A DNA stretch of 64,000 nucleotides from Nemertoderma westbladi. Taxonomy: Eukaryota > Xenacoelomorpha > Nemertodermatida > Nemertodermatidae. The stretch spans positions 1 to 64,000 of the forward strand of contig JAUCBJ010008056.1 of assembly GCA_032718475.1 (NCBI GenBank), written 5' to 3'. Below the pieces are notes generated by a model, which searched no databases, was not told where the DNA came from, and saw nothing but the letters and a program-made list of their open reading frames with translations. Below, piece after piece: positions 40,472 to 52,285 of this stretch; positions within the stretch are counted from its first letter, which is position 1; each line of letters starts with the position of its first letter. A program made the position numbers and the translations under genes.

Positions 40472-43400
40472 TCATATCATGGTCTACCAGTTTGGCCACA
40501 GATCTCTCTATAATTAGGTTTGGTAGTCCATACCTTTCTTGTAACACATGTAGTGCTTTTGCATAACCCCCTTGTAGACCTTCGTAGTTTTCAATTAGTA
40601 TTCTAGGTGGTCCGCAGGTGTACATCAGCAGCATACTTAGTTTCTCTGAGTCGCTGATGTCACTGATATGCACCCTATCGTGGAAGTTCTGGATGAAACT
40701 GATGAATCTTGTTGGGTCCCCATCGAAAGTTGTTGGTGCCTGGGGCGGCAGTCTCAGTCTCATTGAGATATCCCTTAACAGTTGAACTGCGGGTTGCCCT
40801 GAGTGATCGGCTGGATTTGGTTGGGCTGATATGGCATCCGGATTTACTGGCTGCAAGTAGTCATGTGGTGGTGCGTTTCAGGACCTTAGTAGTCGATTAA
40901 AGATTTCGTTTGCTGAGTCATTTGCCCTTCTGCTCGCATTAAATTCCTGCCTATCGTCGACTTCATTATCCACTGCGCTATTTAGATGATGTCGACTTCT
41001 GCTTGATCCTTCGTCGCCGATTCTATTTACCGCAACCGGATTACTAGGCCCTTTCCTGCCATATTGCCCTTGGCCATTGCTACTTAGGTAGTTTGATTGC
41101 ACTCCTTCTGGATTGAATATAGCGGAGAGACCATCTAGTTCATTTACTGGTGCACCCATCGACGTTGTCGGCTGTTTCTGTCTGCTTGTTTCAATATGGG
41201 ACTGACCATTTATAGTTGGCCCGGTTGTTATTCTGGTTGCCTGGCCGCTATTTTCGTGTGACGGGCCAGATTTTTGAGTGGCTTGAATTTCTATCTCTGT
41301 AGTGGCGCCCTTTTGATTGCCAACTGCATGCCGGTGCATATTTCCGGGTGAGTTTTGTGCCAATAACGCCGATGTTGGGTGTGTTAGGGCTGTAACCTTA
41401 TTTCCATCATAGTATCGATGGAAGGCTATCCCTTCTTCAGTATAATAAACTGTAGATACTGGACCATGGCTGTCGCAAAATACACACTGCTCGAAGCTTG
41501 GAATGCTTTCTCCGGCTTCTAAAATGGGCGACAGTTTTGGCAGTTGTTTCTGCTCATTTGAACTCAACTGCTTCCTTTGTAGAACTGAATGCATGGTATC
41601 AGGTGCCGTTCCCTGGTATGCATGTGTCTGGCCCTTGCTGTTTAATTCTATAGAATTCAGCATATGAGCAATGGTTGTTTCTAGCTCTTTTCGTGAGACA
41701 TATTCTGATTTATCAGGTGGGTGGGTCTGGGCATTGGCCCGCACACTAAATGCATTGTGTTGAGCCATAGTACTTGTTTTGATAGTTTCTGACACCAGTT
41801 CCTTGGTGTTGGAAACTTTACTGGACCCCAGGTTAGTCAGGTCACCCACCGTAGGTTCGGTCATTGTCAGCCCGTCACCCAGCGCACCCCGCCAGTTGTT
41901 CCCAAGTGTTGCTTGCCTACTAGAGGTCTCGGCTTGCCCCGATTCCAGGTCCGTTTTGTGCTCAATTTCATGCTCACTTCCCCACTCCCTCCTATCTGTC
42001 AAAGTGTAATGTTGTGTTGGATGTAGCATTGATTTTAGTGCACCCGTATTTTCAATTACCTTCTGCACGCTGTTTCTCATACTACCGGACATCCCCTGAA
42101 CACTATACTTCCTCCCCTTTCCGTTACCAGTCTCGGTTTCCCTAACTTCTGCGGTACTTACATTTGGAATGGGCACTGCCGTATCTGGGTTCGCACTACA
42201 GGTAACATTGATTGATGCTTTACTTACGTGTATGGGGTTCTCATTTGTAGGACAAGTAATAGGTACATTATTACCATCGTAGGCATTTCTAGGTAAACCT
42301 AAGCTGGGTGCACTGAGAGGCAGACCACCATTGGCAGACTCTGATTGGCTTCCAAGTGACTCAACTCCTAGTTTGCGAGCTCTATCTCGTTTTAGTAATT
42401 TTACTTTTAGCTGTGCTAGTTCCGCTCTATCTGAAGCCTCTTGATTTTGTATTTTTGCCTGCATCTCAGCACATTTCGCCTGTCTGTCAGCCACTTCAGT
42501 AGCGGCCTGTACTTTAAATACATAGCTAGATTTAATTTGAAAGGCACGCACACGTTCTAACTCAGCCTGTCTCTCACTTTTCCAAACTGCAGACAGGCTT
42601 GTTTCAGAGTTAGCTTCACTACCTAGTTCCTCCACAGGACTTGGCCTGCGCTTACTATGTTTTGAACTTCTTTTTGAGTATTTTGAATTTCTTTGACTAG
42701 TTGAGTCCTCAGGACCAACCAGGTTCTGCTCAAGACCAGCCGCTATCGGTACATGTTGCCATAAGGCTGATGGGTGATAGGCTGATAGGCTCATTTGACT
42801 CGGGTTGTAGCGTCATAGCTGTGTAGTCCATCGGTATTCTGTATAGGGCATTTCTTTCCCTAAACAAAGTACTCAAGTCGGATTTACACTGCTCATTTCG
42901 CTTTTCTATATCTACACTCTCTCTCTTGAATGCATCCAGTTCTGCGTCGTCACCAAGACGATATAGGATGGAGAACATGGTGTGCCTGGCTGATAGACAT
43001 CTATCATAGGCATCAGCTAGGGTGGATTCAAGATCTTGAATCTCTGCTAGTCCGATCCCAGATCGTTCACGAGACTGTAGCTTACCGCATGAATTATAGC
43101 ATAGGGTAAGCTGCCCTTTATAAGCCCCCATGGACTTCTTACTGGCGCGATATTTTTCCACCAGTGCTGCTCTGTCGAGTATACTACGGGACGAGTAGTT
43201 TCGTTCCCTGCCATTATCATTTCTACCTGTGTGACTCTGACGCAAGGCAGATGAGGGTCGTGGATGTCTTGGTATGCATACTCGATCGATTGGGGCTGCC
43301 TACCTGGGGGTTACCGCGGTAACAGGACTGTTCGTTACTATTATAGACTCAGCAACAGATGCACCCCCACTGGTGCTGGGTGTTACCGTGGCAGCAGGGC

Positions 43401-43494
43401 TGTTCGGGTCCACTGCTAGGATGGGCACTGCTCCAGATGTACCCCCGCTAGCGTGTACACTATCGCTAGGATCAATACTTTCATTTACATCCAT
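40462..43494 (-). pseudogene. BEL-A gag, N-terminal part with coiled coil and DUF1759 domain
   Basis: Starts at the ATG at 43494 (MDVNESIDPS). In the same frame a TAG at ~43300 interrupts it, then it continues with the typical BEL start DRAALVEKYRASKKSMGAYKG. A frameshift near 42790 leads to a 638-codon frame rich in Glu/Lys/Ala helix (QAELERVRAFQ ... RAELAQLKVKLLKRDR). An in-frame TGA at 40878 follows. The DUF1759 region then shows FDGDPTRFISFIQNFHDRV and EKLSMLLMYTCGPPR, and ends at the LINE insertion after VAKLVDHDMI. The two in-frame stops could be single C-to-T changes (CAG to TAG, CGA to TGA). This is a long BEL Gag. Confidence 0.85.
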
Positions 43495-43971
43495 AGTTCG
43501 GTAATATTTTATGATATCTAAGGTATATTATATACGTTAAATTATAAGTAATATAAATTAGCAAACTAACCCGTTGCTAGTTAAAACAGTCTATTAGTGC
43601 AGTTAGTTAGAAAGTTAATTAAACAGAAAGTTATTAAGTTTAGTGCGTTACAGGTTAGCACACACGTGCGTACCAGTTTGCAAGCGTGATAACACTGATT
43701 TAAAGATAAACAGTTATTACAACAGTTAACAACAGGAAGTTGAAATGATGAGACACAGTTCGGTGAAGATTTGAAAGTATCGAGTACCGGTACTGGTAGA
43801 AAAAAATTGGTGGAGAGATAGGTTATAGCCCTACACCAAATGGAGAGACAGTTACACATAAACCCACTCTTTACACCGGTAGCTATGATTAGAAAGGTAG
43901 TTATTATTATGCAATACCTGTCTGCCTGTTACCCCTAGTATTGCTGTGCAGACGGACAGTTACATACGCAC

Positions 43972-44310
43972 AACCGTTTACAATTCAGTAGGCCTAATAC
44001 ACAAACCGTTTACAATACAGTAATACACAAACCGTTTACAATACAGTAGTACACAAACCGTTTACAATACAGTAATACACAAACCGTTTACAATACAGTA
44101 ATACACACTTCACAGTACCGTTTAAGATTAACACCAGTATATGTATGTGGACGTGCAGTTATACACAGTACCGTTTAACACCGGTATTTGTGTGGGAGTA
44201 CAGTTATACAGAGTACCGTTTAACACCGGCATATGTGTAGAAAATCAGTTATAGCCTACACAGTATTCAAGTACCGTTAACACCGATACCAGCCTGTGCA
44301 TAGAAAAACA
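43972..44310. repeat. Two adjacent short tandem arrays
   Basis: At 43972-44108, about five units of a 26-bp motif (AAACCGTTTACAATACAGTA plus ATACAC). At 44113-44310, about three looser ~55-60-bp units around CAGTACCGTTTAACACCGGTATNTGTGTGG. Both contain ACCGTTTA, so they may share an origin. Confidence 0.85.
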
Positions 44311-44375
44311 GTTATTGTACCCAGTTACACTTCCACACACACTGACACAATCTCGTTTTAATGCCTATAACTACA

Positions 44376-44457
44376 GAACATGTACACTGCACATACGCTA
44401 CGCCCAGGTTATCTGAACATGTACACTGCGCATTCGCTACGCCCAGGTCATCTGAAC
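44376..44457. repeat. 39-bp direct repeat, two copies
   Basis: GAACATGTACACTGC(A/G)CAT(A/T)CGCTACGCCCAGGT(T/C)ATCT twice in tandem with three differences. Confidence 0.9.
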
Positions 44458-47151
44458 GGTAGTTAGGTTGGCCTAATATTTACTAGATAGTGGTTAACAA
44501 TCGAGAGTGACACACAACGCTGCTTTGCTGCAGTGCCAGGGTGGGACTATATGTACAGTAAAGGATAAGTATTAATGAGGGTTACTAATGATGAAATTGT
44601 AAAAAATTTAACTGGTTACCTTCTCCAGTTAAAGTGCTAAAAGGTAGGATGCCTAGGGTTGGTCAAATCAAAACACGTTATGAGTAAGTAGGTAGGTGCT
44701 TGTGTACCGGTATGCAAGAGTGAAGAAATTAATATGGCCAGTATTGATTTCCCCAATACAGCAATACAGCAGTAAAGGAAACAGTATATATATATATATG
44801 AGTCAGATCTGATTACCAAAAAATGTTCTGTAGACTGGCAGTTCTAGCGCATTGCGCAAGACGAAAGAACTAACAGTACGTCGAATATTTATAGGAAATC
44901 TGTCAGTAGGCAGGTAGGCCTATCTACTTCAGTGTGGATGTATGAATCTATTCTGAAGATAACATACGGCTACCGGTAAGGGTGCTGCTTCGGGACTTTT
45001 AATTTTAAAACACTTCCCTGCCAGTGTCAGTTACTTGGACTGGTGGGCCGCTCCTCTGCGATTGGGATTTTTAAAAAAATACGGCAGAATTTAATTTGGT
45101 TACTGTCGGGGTTAGTGACCGCTATGGGTCATATGGGTAAAACTGTGAGGACCTGGCGAATATATCTCCCCGTAGATAATACACCAGGCGAGTAGCGGCC
45201 CACTGGTTGGCTTGGATCTCCAGCCCGATGTGCAGTGCAGCAGCCTAAAGTCAGCGCAGGGTCACTGGTTCACGCGCACGAATTGTGAGGCTGGGGATGT
45301 GTTTGGTTCAAACTCTTACAGCGGGCTGCTAGGGATCTGGCTATGGGGCTGAGGATGTGAAAATTGCAGAGTGGTTCATTGTATAAAAATGTATCTATAA
45401 TATAATCAATCGCTGTCAAATACTGAAATAAGCCTAGAAACTAATGTCCCGCATTTACATTTACAAACATAACAATATTGAAAATAACAGAAAGGTGACT
45501 TACCTGCATTTAATAATCTGCACAATGAAAACCCAGCATAACAGACCAGAGAGACACGGCTTCCAAAGTTTGTAATTAATTAGATTCTCCAAACTGCTCA
45601 CGCTGACAAAGAGATAATAGCACCATTGGACAACAGAACTGCATTTGAATATAGTTCGTTCGTGCGTGAGCGCGTGCGTGAGGATGTGCGTGAGGATGTG
45701 CGGTAACCAAATTAAGTGACCGCTATGACTGTAGGCCTTAGATGGCCAACGTACTGCACTGCTAAATAGATGACAGCACAAAACGACAAGCTATCTACCT
45801 ACATACTGACAACGTGAATTAATGACACCTGAGAAATAGAGTGTACTATACTTATGGGAGCTACTCTGTACAGAGGTCAACCTGTTGTATGAAGTGTAAC
45901 ATTAAACTAAGTATAAACCCCTGCTATTGGCTCGGCTATTAATTATCGAGTTTGTTAGGCGCCGGAACCAAAGCTAAAGGCTACCTCTAATCAGAGCAAA
46001 TATAATCGCACAATAATATTATGGGCCTAAGATTTCGTTGCTAAGTAGATATCACCAGTAAATATAAATGGAATGCATATTAGTTCGCGAAAAGCTTATT
46101 GGAGAGAGGATGGACAATGATAAGTGCAGCTGAAAAACAATATTATTCAAAAGAATTTGTGAAAAATAAGTTGAGCATAAAAAAACCTGGCGTACTATAA
46201 ACTCTCTGTTCTTCATCGCGGGAAAAATCTCTCGCTTCCCAAAAAACTAGTCTTCATTGATCATAAAGTAACTCTTACAGATCCGAAAGACATAGCAAAC
46301 TAATTAAATAACTTTTTCACCACCATCGGTCCGTCTTTTGCCGCTGCTGTACCTAGTTCCACACCCTGACCCATTAACCGAGACATCCATAGTAGGAGTG
46401 GGCGTTAGACAGTTAACCTTGACATCCCCAGTCGAGGTTCAATATAATATTTTACATCGAAGATTTACATTGAAGATACGCCCCCAATCGGGGCAAATTG
46501 GGTAGGCCAGGTAAATTTATAAAAGCACAGCACATAATTTTCAATAGATTTAAATAAAACAATTCTAAAATTAAATATAGCTAAAAATAAAGTTAAGAGT
46601 GGTGGAAGTGAGATGTATTTACAACGATAGTTGAGATAGCGATGGGCACGTGGGGCAAACCAGAGGGTGGTAGCGGTCTTTGGCAGACCTGTCGCAGTAC
46701 CGGCAAATCTTAGTTTTACCCAGGGCTTTTATCCCAGTCTACTTAAGATTGCAATGGTGATTCCTGTATATAAGGTGTATATATTCTTGTCCTCTGAACC
46801 CATCTAACTATAGGCCGATCTCATTGCTTTCTGTTTTCAATAAACTATACGAAAAGCTGAATAATGATCAAATTGTTTCTTACATAGAACGTTACTGTAT
46901 TTTTGTTGCTGTTCTTAATATTGTAGAAAATATTCGTACCGCCTTAGATAATAAAGAATCCACTTCAGTTGTATATATAGACCTAAAGAAAGCTTTCGGT
47001 CTTTGGACATAGGAATTCTTCTGAAGAAACTTTGATCGTACGGTATCCGCGGGACTGCTCACTCTCTACTTACAGATTACCTATCTGAACGTTCCCAGTT
47101 TGTTTCCATAACTAATATCCACTCCTCCATCAAATTGGTCACCTGCAGAGT

Positions 47152-47165
47152 ACCCCAAGGAGCTA
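47152..47165. other. Likely diverged target-site duplication, left copy
   Basis: ACCCCAAGGAGCTA here against ACCTCAAGTATCTA at 47604-47617, three differences in fourteen. Both encode the P-Q-(G/V) part of the interrupted RT, so the match could partly reflect a staggered copy of the target. Consistent with an old insertion. Confidence 0.55.
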
Positions 47166-47166
47166 A

Positions 47167-47600
47167 TGCTGGGTTCTAACTGCTGAGGATACAAAATCTT
47201 TGGATGGCACATTCACAAGAATGCTATGCCGGGTTCATTGTATCAAGTGCAATGCACACATCTCCAACCAGACACTATATAACATTGGAGGTCTCGCATT
47301 GGTTCCTCCAAGCTTGACACTAGAACAAAGTCGCCTCCGCTTTGCAGGACATTGCTTTCGCCGTGAGAACCAGCCAGTGCATAATTTTGTGCTTTGGCAG
47401 CCTCATGGAGTGAATAAGCATGGTAGACATGACAGCCCATGACTTTCTTGAGAGGCATCTTAAAGGACACTGGCCTTGAAGATGCGGATGATCTAGCAAA
47501 TGTCATGCGTGATAGGAAGTTGTGGCGGCGCAATTTTGTCGACAAGCCGGCACAACATTCTTAAAAATGCAGCTGCAATGCAGCATGTCAATCCTAGTAT
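47167..47600 (+). mobile_element. 5'-truncated RTE-like LINE fragment
   Basis: Same family as the LINE at 37238-40461, in the other orientation. It contains LTAEDTKSLDGTFTRML, SLTLEQSRLRFAGHCFRREN and DRKLWRRNF with small indels (a GACAT duplication near 47430). It ends in a very short CTAGTA tail. Inserted inside the PQG box of the decayed LINE. Confidence 0.88.
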
Positions 47601-47880
47601 TATACCTCAAGTATCTATTTTAGGACCACTTCTTTTCCTCCTATATATCAACTATTCCTCCTATATATCAACGACCTACCAAATTCCAGTAAACTTCTAA
47701 CCACTTTATTTGCTGATGATACCAGCCTTAACCATACTGTTAAAGCTTTTGCAGCTAAAATATCCCCCTTTTTACACAATGCGCTGGTTACTCTAAACCT
47801 TAAAAACCCTTAAGAACTTTTATATTTTATGAACTGATATAAACTTACTCCCTCCAGCGTTTATTCTAAGTACAGAGCCT

Positions 47881-48596
47881 TATCATACACTCTTAGAGAA
47901 ACCTAGCTGCTGAGATTACGAAATCACTAGCCATTGGACAGTATTCTCTTTGTTCCCCTACCTCTGTGTTATTTACCGTCCAATCAATATACCTTCCCTT
48001 CTACATCATGCCATAGCCTGAATTACCGGATCCCTTGGTTATGGATTGGTGGCATGGTTACTGATTCCTAATTGGAAGTTCTGACGGATTCCATAGGTTC
48101 AACAGCGTTCGATGTGATTCATGCCTTGTTGACTACTTCAGGCATGGACATTAATGCAACCCTTCAGTGTGAGTGTTTATACATTTCCTGACTTTTCGCC
48201 CAGAAACACTAGTGGCTAGAGAGACACAGAATGCAAATATATTAAACTTTTACATTCTCATTTAACACCCACCCACATGTCCATCCACTACTTCTGACTT
48301 GCACTGCAACACATCCTGACTGATGATATTGCCGCAACACCACATTTTATACTGTTTTATGCTGTTATGATATATTGTAATTTGTAACATATTGATTAAT
48401 GCTAATAGTTGGAGAATACTTACGAATAACCGGTAGATCTCTTGGTTTTCATGATTCATTGAGGTAAGCGGAGGGGAATACTATTCCGTTAAAGCACCCA
48501 AAATGCTTTGATATCCTGAACAACGTGACCTGTAAACACCTCGCTTCCTCCATCCTACACGGCTCCATGGGCTATGAAACCTTAGCATAGTGGAAA
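47881..48596. other. No recognisable feature
   Basis: Mixed-composition sequence after the LINE remnant. No open frame with known motifs and no repeat that I can see. Confidence 0.5.
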
Positions 48597-50393
48597 GTGC
48601 TACCAGTCCGGGAAAGCAGGAGTAATATCTGGGATATCGCGGAAAACAAAGTAGTATTAGCGTCACAACAACTACTCCATAATGAACCAGCAGTAACCAA
48701 CGCAGTCAGACATTCAGTCCTTGGGCTTAGGCCTAAACAGCCTAAACCCAATTATATCCCGATAAAACCGGACCCAAAGTCAAATCCTGACGCAGGGCAG
48801 TTCATGGTACAGTGGTCAGTGCGTACCCGTATAGCTGCTATCCAAGCCTCCCATGGCGAGAGCTCCGATGACACAGAGGCGAGGAGGGAACCACAATCTT
48901 CTAAGAGACGTCACGATGTCTTGTTAGAGGAGGAAAACCTCCCCTCTACGAGCACGGCCCTAAAACCTGTCGTCTAAACGGACTCGCGGGCCAGAGGTTG
49001 AGCCACCGCGGGTACCGGAGGCTCACCCTATAACCTCTATCCAGCGGACTATAACCCGGGAGTTACCATGGAAAGCACCCGTGATCGACATACCCGCCGA
49101 TTTGGATCGCTCGGAGCTACTAATAAGCGCATTACCGGAACTTGACATCTACTACGATATTCTGAAATGCTATGGATTTTCCAAAGTAAATTTTACAGTT
49201 CCAGGATATACGCCTAAGGTACTGGACCAGTATAAACCGGACATCTGAGATGACGATACCTGGGTCCCTCCCACCGTTGTCCTCGCAAACTTTGTCTACC
49301 CACAACCGGTAAAGTTGGCTGACGGCACTGGTACGAATAGAGACTATATGGAATCGATAAACCCCATCGATATTCGAACCACCTTCAATGAGTTTCAGGT
49401 GACGGTCACCCAACTAGTCGAATGGGAAGAGGAGGTCACCAACCTCCAACTTCCCATGGAAGGGGGCAAGGGAAAGGACCCTAAACTTCACCAAACCTTA
49501 CAAGGAAAAATCCGCAAGTCCAGGGAAACTCGGTTGTCTCAACTCAATAAGATCTATAAGACGCAAATGATGGAAAGGGTCGCCCAGAAGGCCCCTATGG
49601 TTCGCAGAACATTCTGCAAACTAAACATGTTGACACCGCTGCCCCTCGGCCACTATTGCATGGGGAGAACTTCTGCAAACCTCCGGGCGTGAAACCCCAT
49701 CAAAAGGGAAAACCGGGGGTCAAAATCCCTGGAGCGTGTGCATGGGTTAAGTTGGGAATGGTTCCTTTCTGTTCGTGGTGTAAAATCCGGGGACACAACA
49801 CCACCTGCTGCCCCGATGTGTTCACTCAGTGGGAAAGTTGTATACTGCGAGGTCACCACTCGAAGGCTATGGCCTCAAAGAACCGATAGTGTTGGGCCGA
49901 CCTTTTGATAACGGAACAGATATGGCGATACGAGGAACTTGAGTATCTTGCGAATCTCCATTCGAAACTCAAATGGAGAGTGGAGAAAGCGGGTACAAAC
50001 GAGTGTTATGATATCCGACACGGCGTATTCACCTTCCCCACCAACCCTTGCAACTTCACAATGAGACGATGCGATACCCCTGGCCAATATCGTTTCACCT
50101 ACAAAGCGCTTATACGCAAGGCCACACACCCTGAAGTTGGGCTGATAGCCATACAAATATGGCTACTCCAATATATACCCGGACAACCCTGGGTTTGGTT
50201 AACCGACGGAACGGCGACCAATTGGGAAATGAACTATATTCCCCATCCTAATCCTGGGGCCGTGATTCCCACGGACACCGGGAGTCGAAACCGGGATCAG
50301 CAGTTCCTGCTAGAAAGTATCCGACGGAAAATGGATACCCCCAATCTGGAATGGGCTGATCTTCTAGAACCGGACGATATGGAGGAGGGATAG
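48597..50393 (+). pseudogene. Gag-like protein with one CCHC zinc knuckle, broken
   Basis: Four open stretches on one strand look like pieces of one protein: 48597-48977, ~48990-49692 (other frame, with a TGA near 49245), 49656-49889 and 49905-50393. The second contains VIDIPADLDRSELLISALPE and DDDTWVPPTVVLANFVYPQP. The third has CSWCKIRGHNTTCC, a perfect C-x2-C-x4-H-x4-C knuckle. The last is Trp-rich (GQPWVWLTDGTATNWEMNY). I do not recognise the family. A knuckle after a long polar region points to a retroelement Gag or to a nucleic-acid-binding accessory ORF. No protease, RT or integrase follows. Confidence 0.5.
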
Positions 50394-51147
50394 AGGCTTG
50401 CGTCCCGATCCGCATCGAGGTTACAGGGCCCATTCCTTTCCTCGGAAGGGTTTTCGACTTATGTGATGCTCGGAGCGAGGAGGGAAGCAAGCCATGGGGG
50501 GGGGGGGGGGGGGCTACGGGACCCCTCGAAGCGCGATTAGCTGATGATCAATACGATTCTTTCTCGATAAACTATAGAGATAAACTCTTGTCAAAGGAAA
50601 ACAAACTCATTATCGATAATAAAGACCCACGGCTCTGTTCTATCTCGAAAACAAACTCGATAATCCTGATGATGGGAGTAAAGATCAACCCCAACTTGAC
50701 TTTCTGAACTCATTCTGTATCACACAAACTCGATAATGAGTCAGAACCCGATTACGTCATATGAACTCTAGGCTGACACCATTGAACTCTAGGCCGAGTC
50801 ATATTATATAGGACCATAACTTTTATATATAAAATCGTTTGCTTCTATATAGTTTCCTACGTGGAACAAGGCAATAACAAGATTTGTCGCGTTTGTGTGA
50901 AAGAAATTAAATTTTAAAATTACAGTTTATGAATTACCTCTGGGAAAAGAGAATTAATTATTGTGCGGTGTATTTAAATAACTTTAAACAGAGACTGCAT
51001 ATATTTTTTGGTCAACGTTTTTTTTTGCAGACACCAGGACATCACGCTGTGCAGTTATTTTTTAGGACATCAAAGATATATTTTTCAAAATTTTGGCTCA
51101 AAATCTTTCTTTATGACCAATTTTTTCCAAATTTGCCATGGGGGGAG
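50394..51147. other. Spacer with G18 tract and AT-rich flank of an LTR
   Basis: GCCAT followed by 18 G (50496-50513). Then comes a stretch with repeated ACAAACTCGATAATC-type motifs (50580-50740) and a duplicated GAACTCTAGGC (50762-50800). It ends in ATTTGCCATGGGGGGAG, which looks like a polypurine tract next to the LTR. The G18 block also follows GCCAT, so it may be a slipped relative of the same tract. Confidence 0.5.
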
Positions 51148-51758
51148 TGTAATCAATTTTTCGCGCCTCCGTAGGCAAACATACAAAATACACTTCCTCA
51201 GGACTCTGATTTTAATAACGAAATAATTACAATATAATTATTCCCCCTTTCCTTATTCAGTCGTAATATTTATCTCAAAAATTCGACACAATATTCATCC
51301 CGGAAATATTCACCAAAATATTATACTCAGAATATTATCCCATATCTCACATTACGAATTATTGCCCCAACCCAGACATCCTTAGTCGTGACGGGCATGT
51401 AAAGCCTTGCCTGATCCGCCCAATACACTCCATCCAATGCACTATACATGATCCATTGTTATCCAATACATCCCTTCCCTTACACCGGCCCCCAGCACGC
51501 AGCCTATGGCCGCCACCCAATAGCAGTAGGAAGTGATTGACAAGTCACCTTCAAAACTATATCCAGGCACCAATATTAATTAGTCTATATTATTGAGTAA
51601 TTATATCTAATATTGTTCGAATGTGAAACAATATTAATTGGTCTATTATATTGGGTAATTATATTTAACATTGTTTGAACATAAAGTCTCTGCCCAGAAA
51701 GTCCATCCGCGTGCAGGTGATAATTAGGGGTCAACTCCATATTGACCCCACAGCAGGC

Positions 51759-51766
51759 TATAAATA
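51759..51766 (+). promoter_or_regulatory. TATA box
   Basis: TATAAATA followed by GGGG and, ~30 bp downstream, a pyrimidine-rich start region (ACTTCACGAGTTTTCACTCCGC). Confidence 0.65.
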
Positions 51767-51855
51767 GGGGCGCATTGGGACTAAAACTTCACGAGTTTTC
51801 ACTCCGCCTCAGGCATAACTGTTGAGCCCTGCTCCTCAGTACAGCAGAGGTCCCT

Positions 51856-52090
51856 GGCCTAGAAGTCAGCTATGTTCCGAGTTGGGGCCGTCTTTGTTGC
51901 TGGATCGGGCCTACGAAAGGCTTTGCGGTTGCCAGTAACTTAAGACGATTCCGCCATCGGACGGCTGTACTATCTGGCCTAAAAGCCAGCTCTGGTCCAA
52001 GTTGGGGCCCTCTTTGTTGCTGGATTGGGCCTGCGAAAGGCTTTGCGATCGCCAGTAACGTAAGACGGTTCTGCTGTTGGTCTGAGCACA
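51856..52090 (+). repeat. 120-bp tandem duplication inside the LTR
   Basis: Units start GGCCTAGAAGTCAGCT (51856) and GGCCTAAAAGCCAGCT (51976). They share AGTTGGGGCC, TCTTTGTTGCTGGAT and GCGAAAGGCTTTGCG-like blocks with ~12% divergence. Confidence 0.9.
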
Positions 52091-52285
52091 TTGGCTAGAC
52101 AAGCCCGGAGCGCTTGTGTGCTCGCTATTGCCTACCAGGCAAAAGTGGCAGCGTCTCCACCGGCTCGGCTCTCCTGCCCACGGTAGTACTGGTGCACTGT
52201 CCGCAGGCTATATGTTTATTTGTGGTTCGCCCAAATAAACCTCTATGGTCTGAGTACAAATTGCAGCTAACCTTTTAAGTCCAAT

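Larger units (their letters stand above)
7235..43494 (-). mobile_element. BEL-A: old BEL/Pao retrotransposon carrying three nested insertions
   Basis: Four minus-strand segments read as one BEL/Pao gag-pol once the three inserted elements are removed: 40462-43494, 36487-37237, 29720-31035 and 7235-10850. The BEL-A frame resumes across each junction after removing the insert and one copy of its target duplication. The segments contain several stops and frameshifts, so the element is dead. I could not identify its LTRs. The left side is replaced by the Penelope-like element, and no matching repeat was seen right of 43494. Confidence 0.85.
43495..46100. other. Probable BEL-A leader and flank, no gene seen
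   Basis: Low-complexity AT-rich sequence with many ACCGGTA/TACCGGT and CAGTA motifs. It should contain the BEL-A leader and 5' LTR, but with the 3' LTR missing from the left end I cannot place LTR borders. Open frames here are short and show no motif. Tandem repeats are listed separately. Confidence 0.5.
46100..47880 (+). pseudogene. Decayed CR1/Jockey-group LINE RT, split by an RTE-like fragment
   Basis: Pieces in order: pre-RT (SLFFIAGKISRFPKKLVFIDHKVTLTDPKDIA near 46195-46300, in short open stretches); an unrelated ~280-bp stretch at 46440-46720; RT block NYRPISLLSVFNKLYEKL (46800-46860); motif A remnant VVYIDLKKAFG (46970); and VPQGA (47150). After the foreign insertion come SILGPLLFLLYIN (47615) and FADDTSLNHTVKAF (47712-47755). 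Many stops and frame changes show it is old. The family differs from the LINE at 0.9-3.8 kb. Confidence 0.8.
51148..52285 (+). repeat. Probable LTR with promoter and poly(A) signal
   Basis: Starts TGTAATCA right after the purine tract CATGGGGGGAG and runs to about 52285. It contains a consensus TATA box (TATAAATA, 51759-51766), a 120-bp tandem duplication downstream of it (51856-52090) and an AATAAA at 52234-52239. Directly beyond is TGGTACCACCCC, which could be a primer-binding site or chance. It does not end in CA and no second copy is in the window, so borders are provisional. It could be a solo LTR or the 3' LTR of the gag-like element upstream. Confidence 0.5.

Noticed and set aside
45950-45985. 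GGCGCCGGAACCA as a retroviral-type primer-binding site for BEL-A
   Set aside because: On the needed strand it reads TGGTTCCGGCGCC, but no LTR border can be shown beside it, and the following bases do not look like a tRNA T-arm complement.
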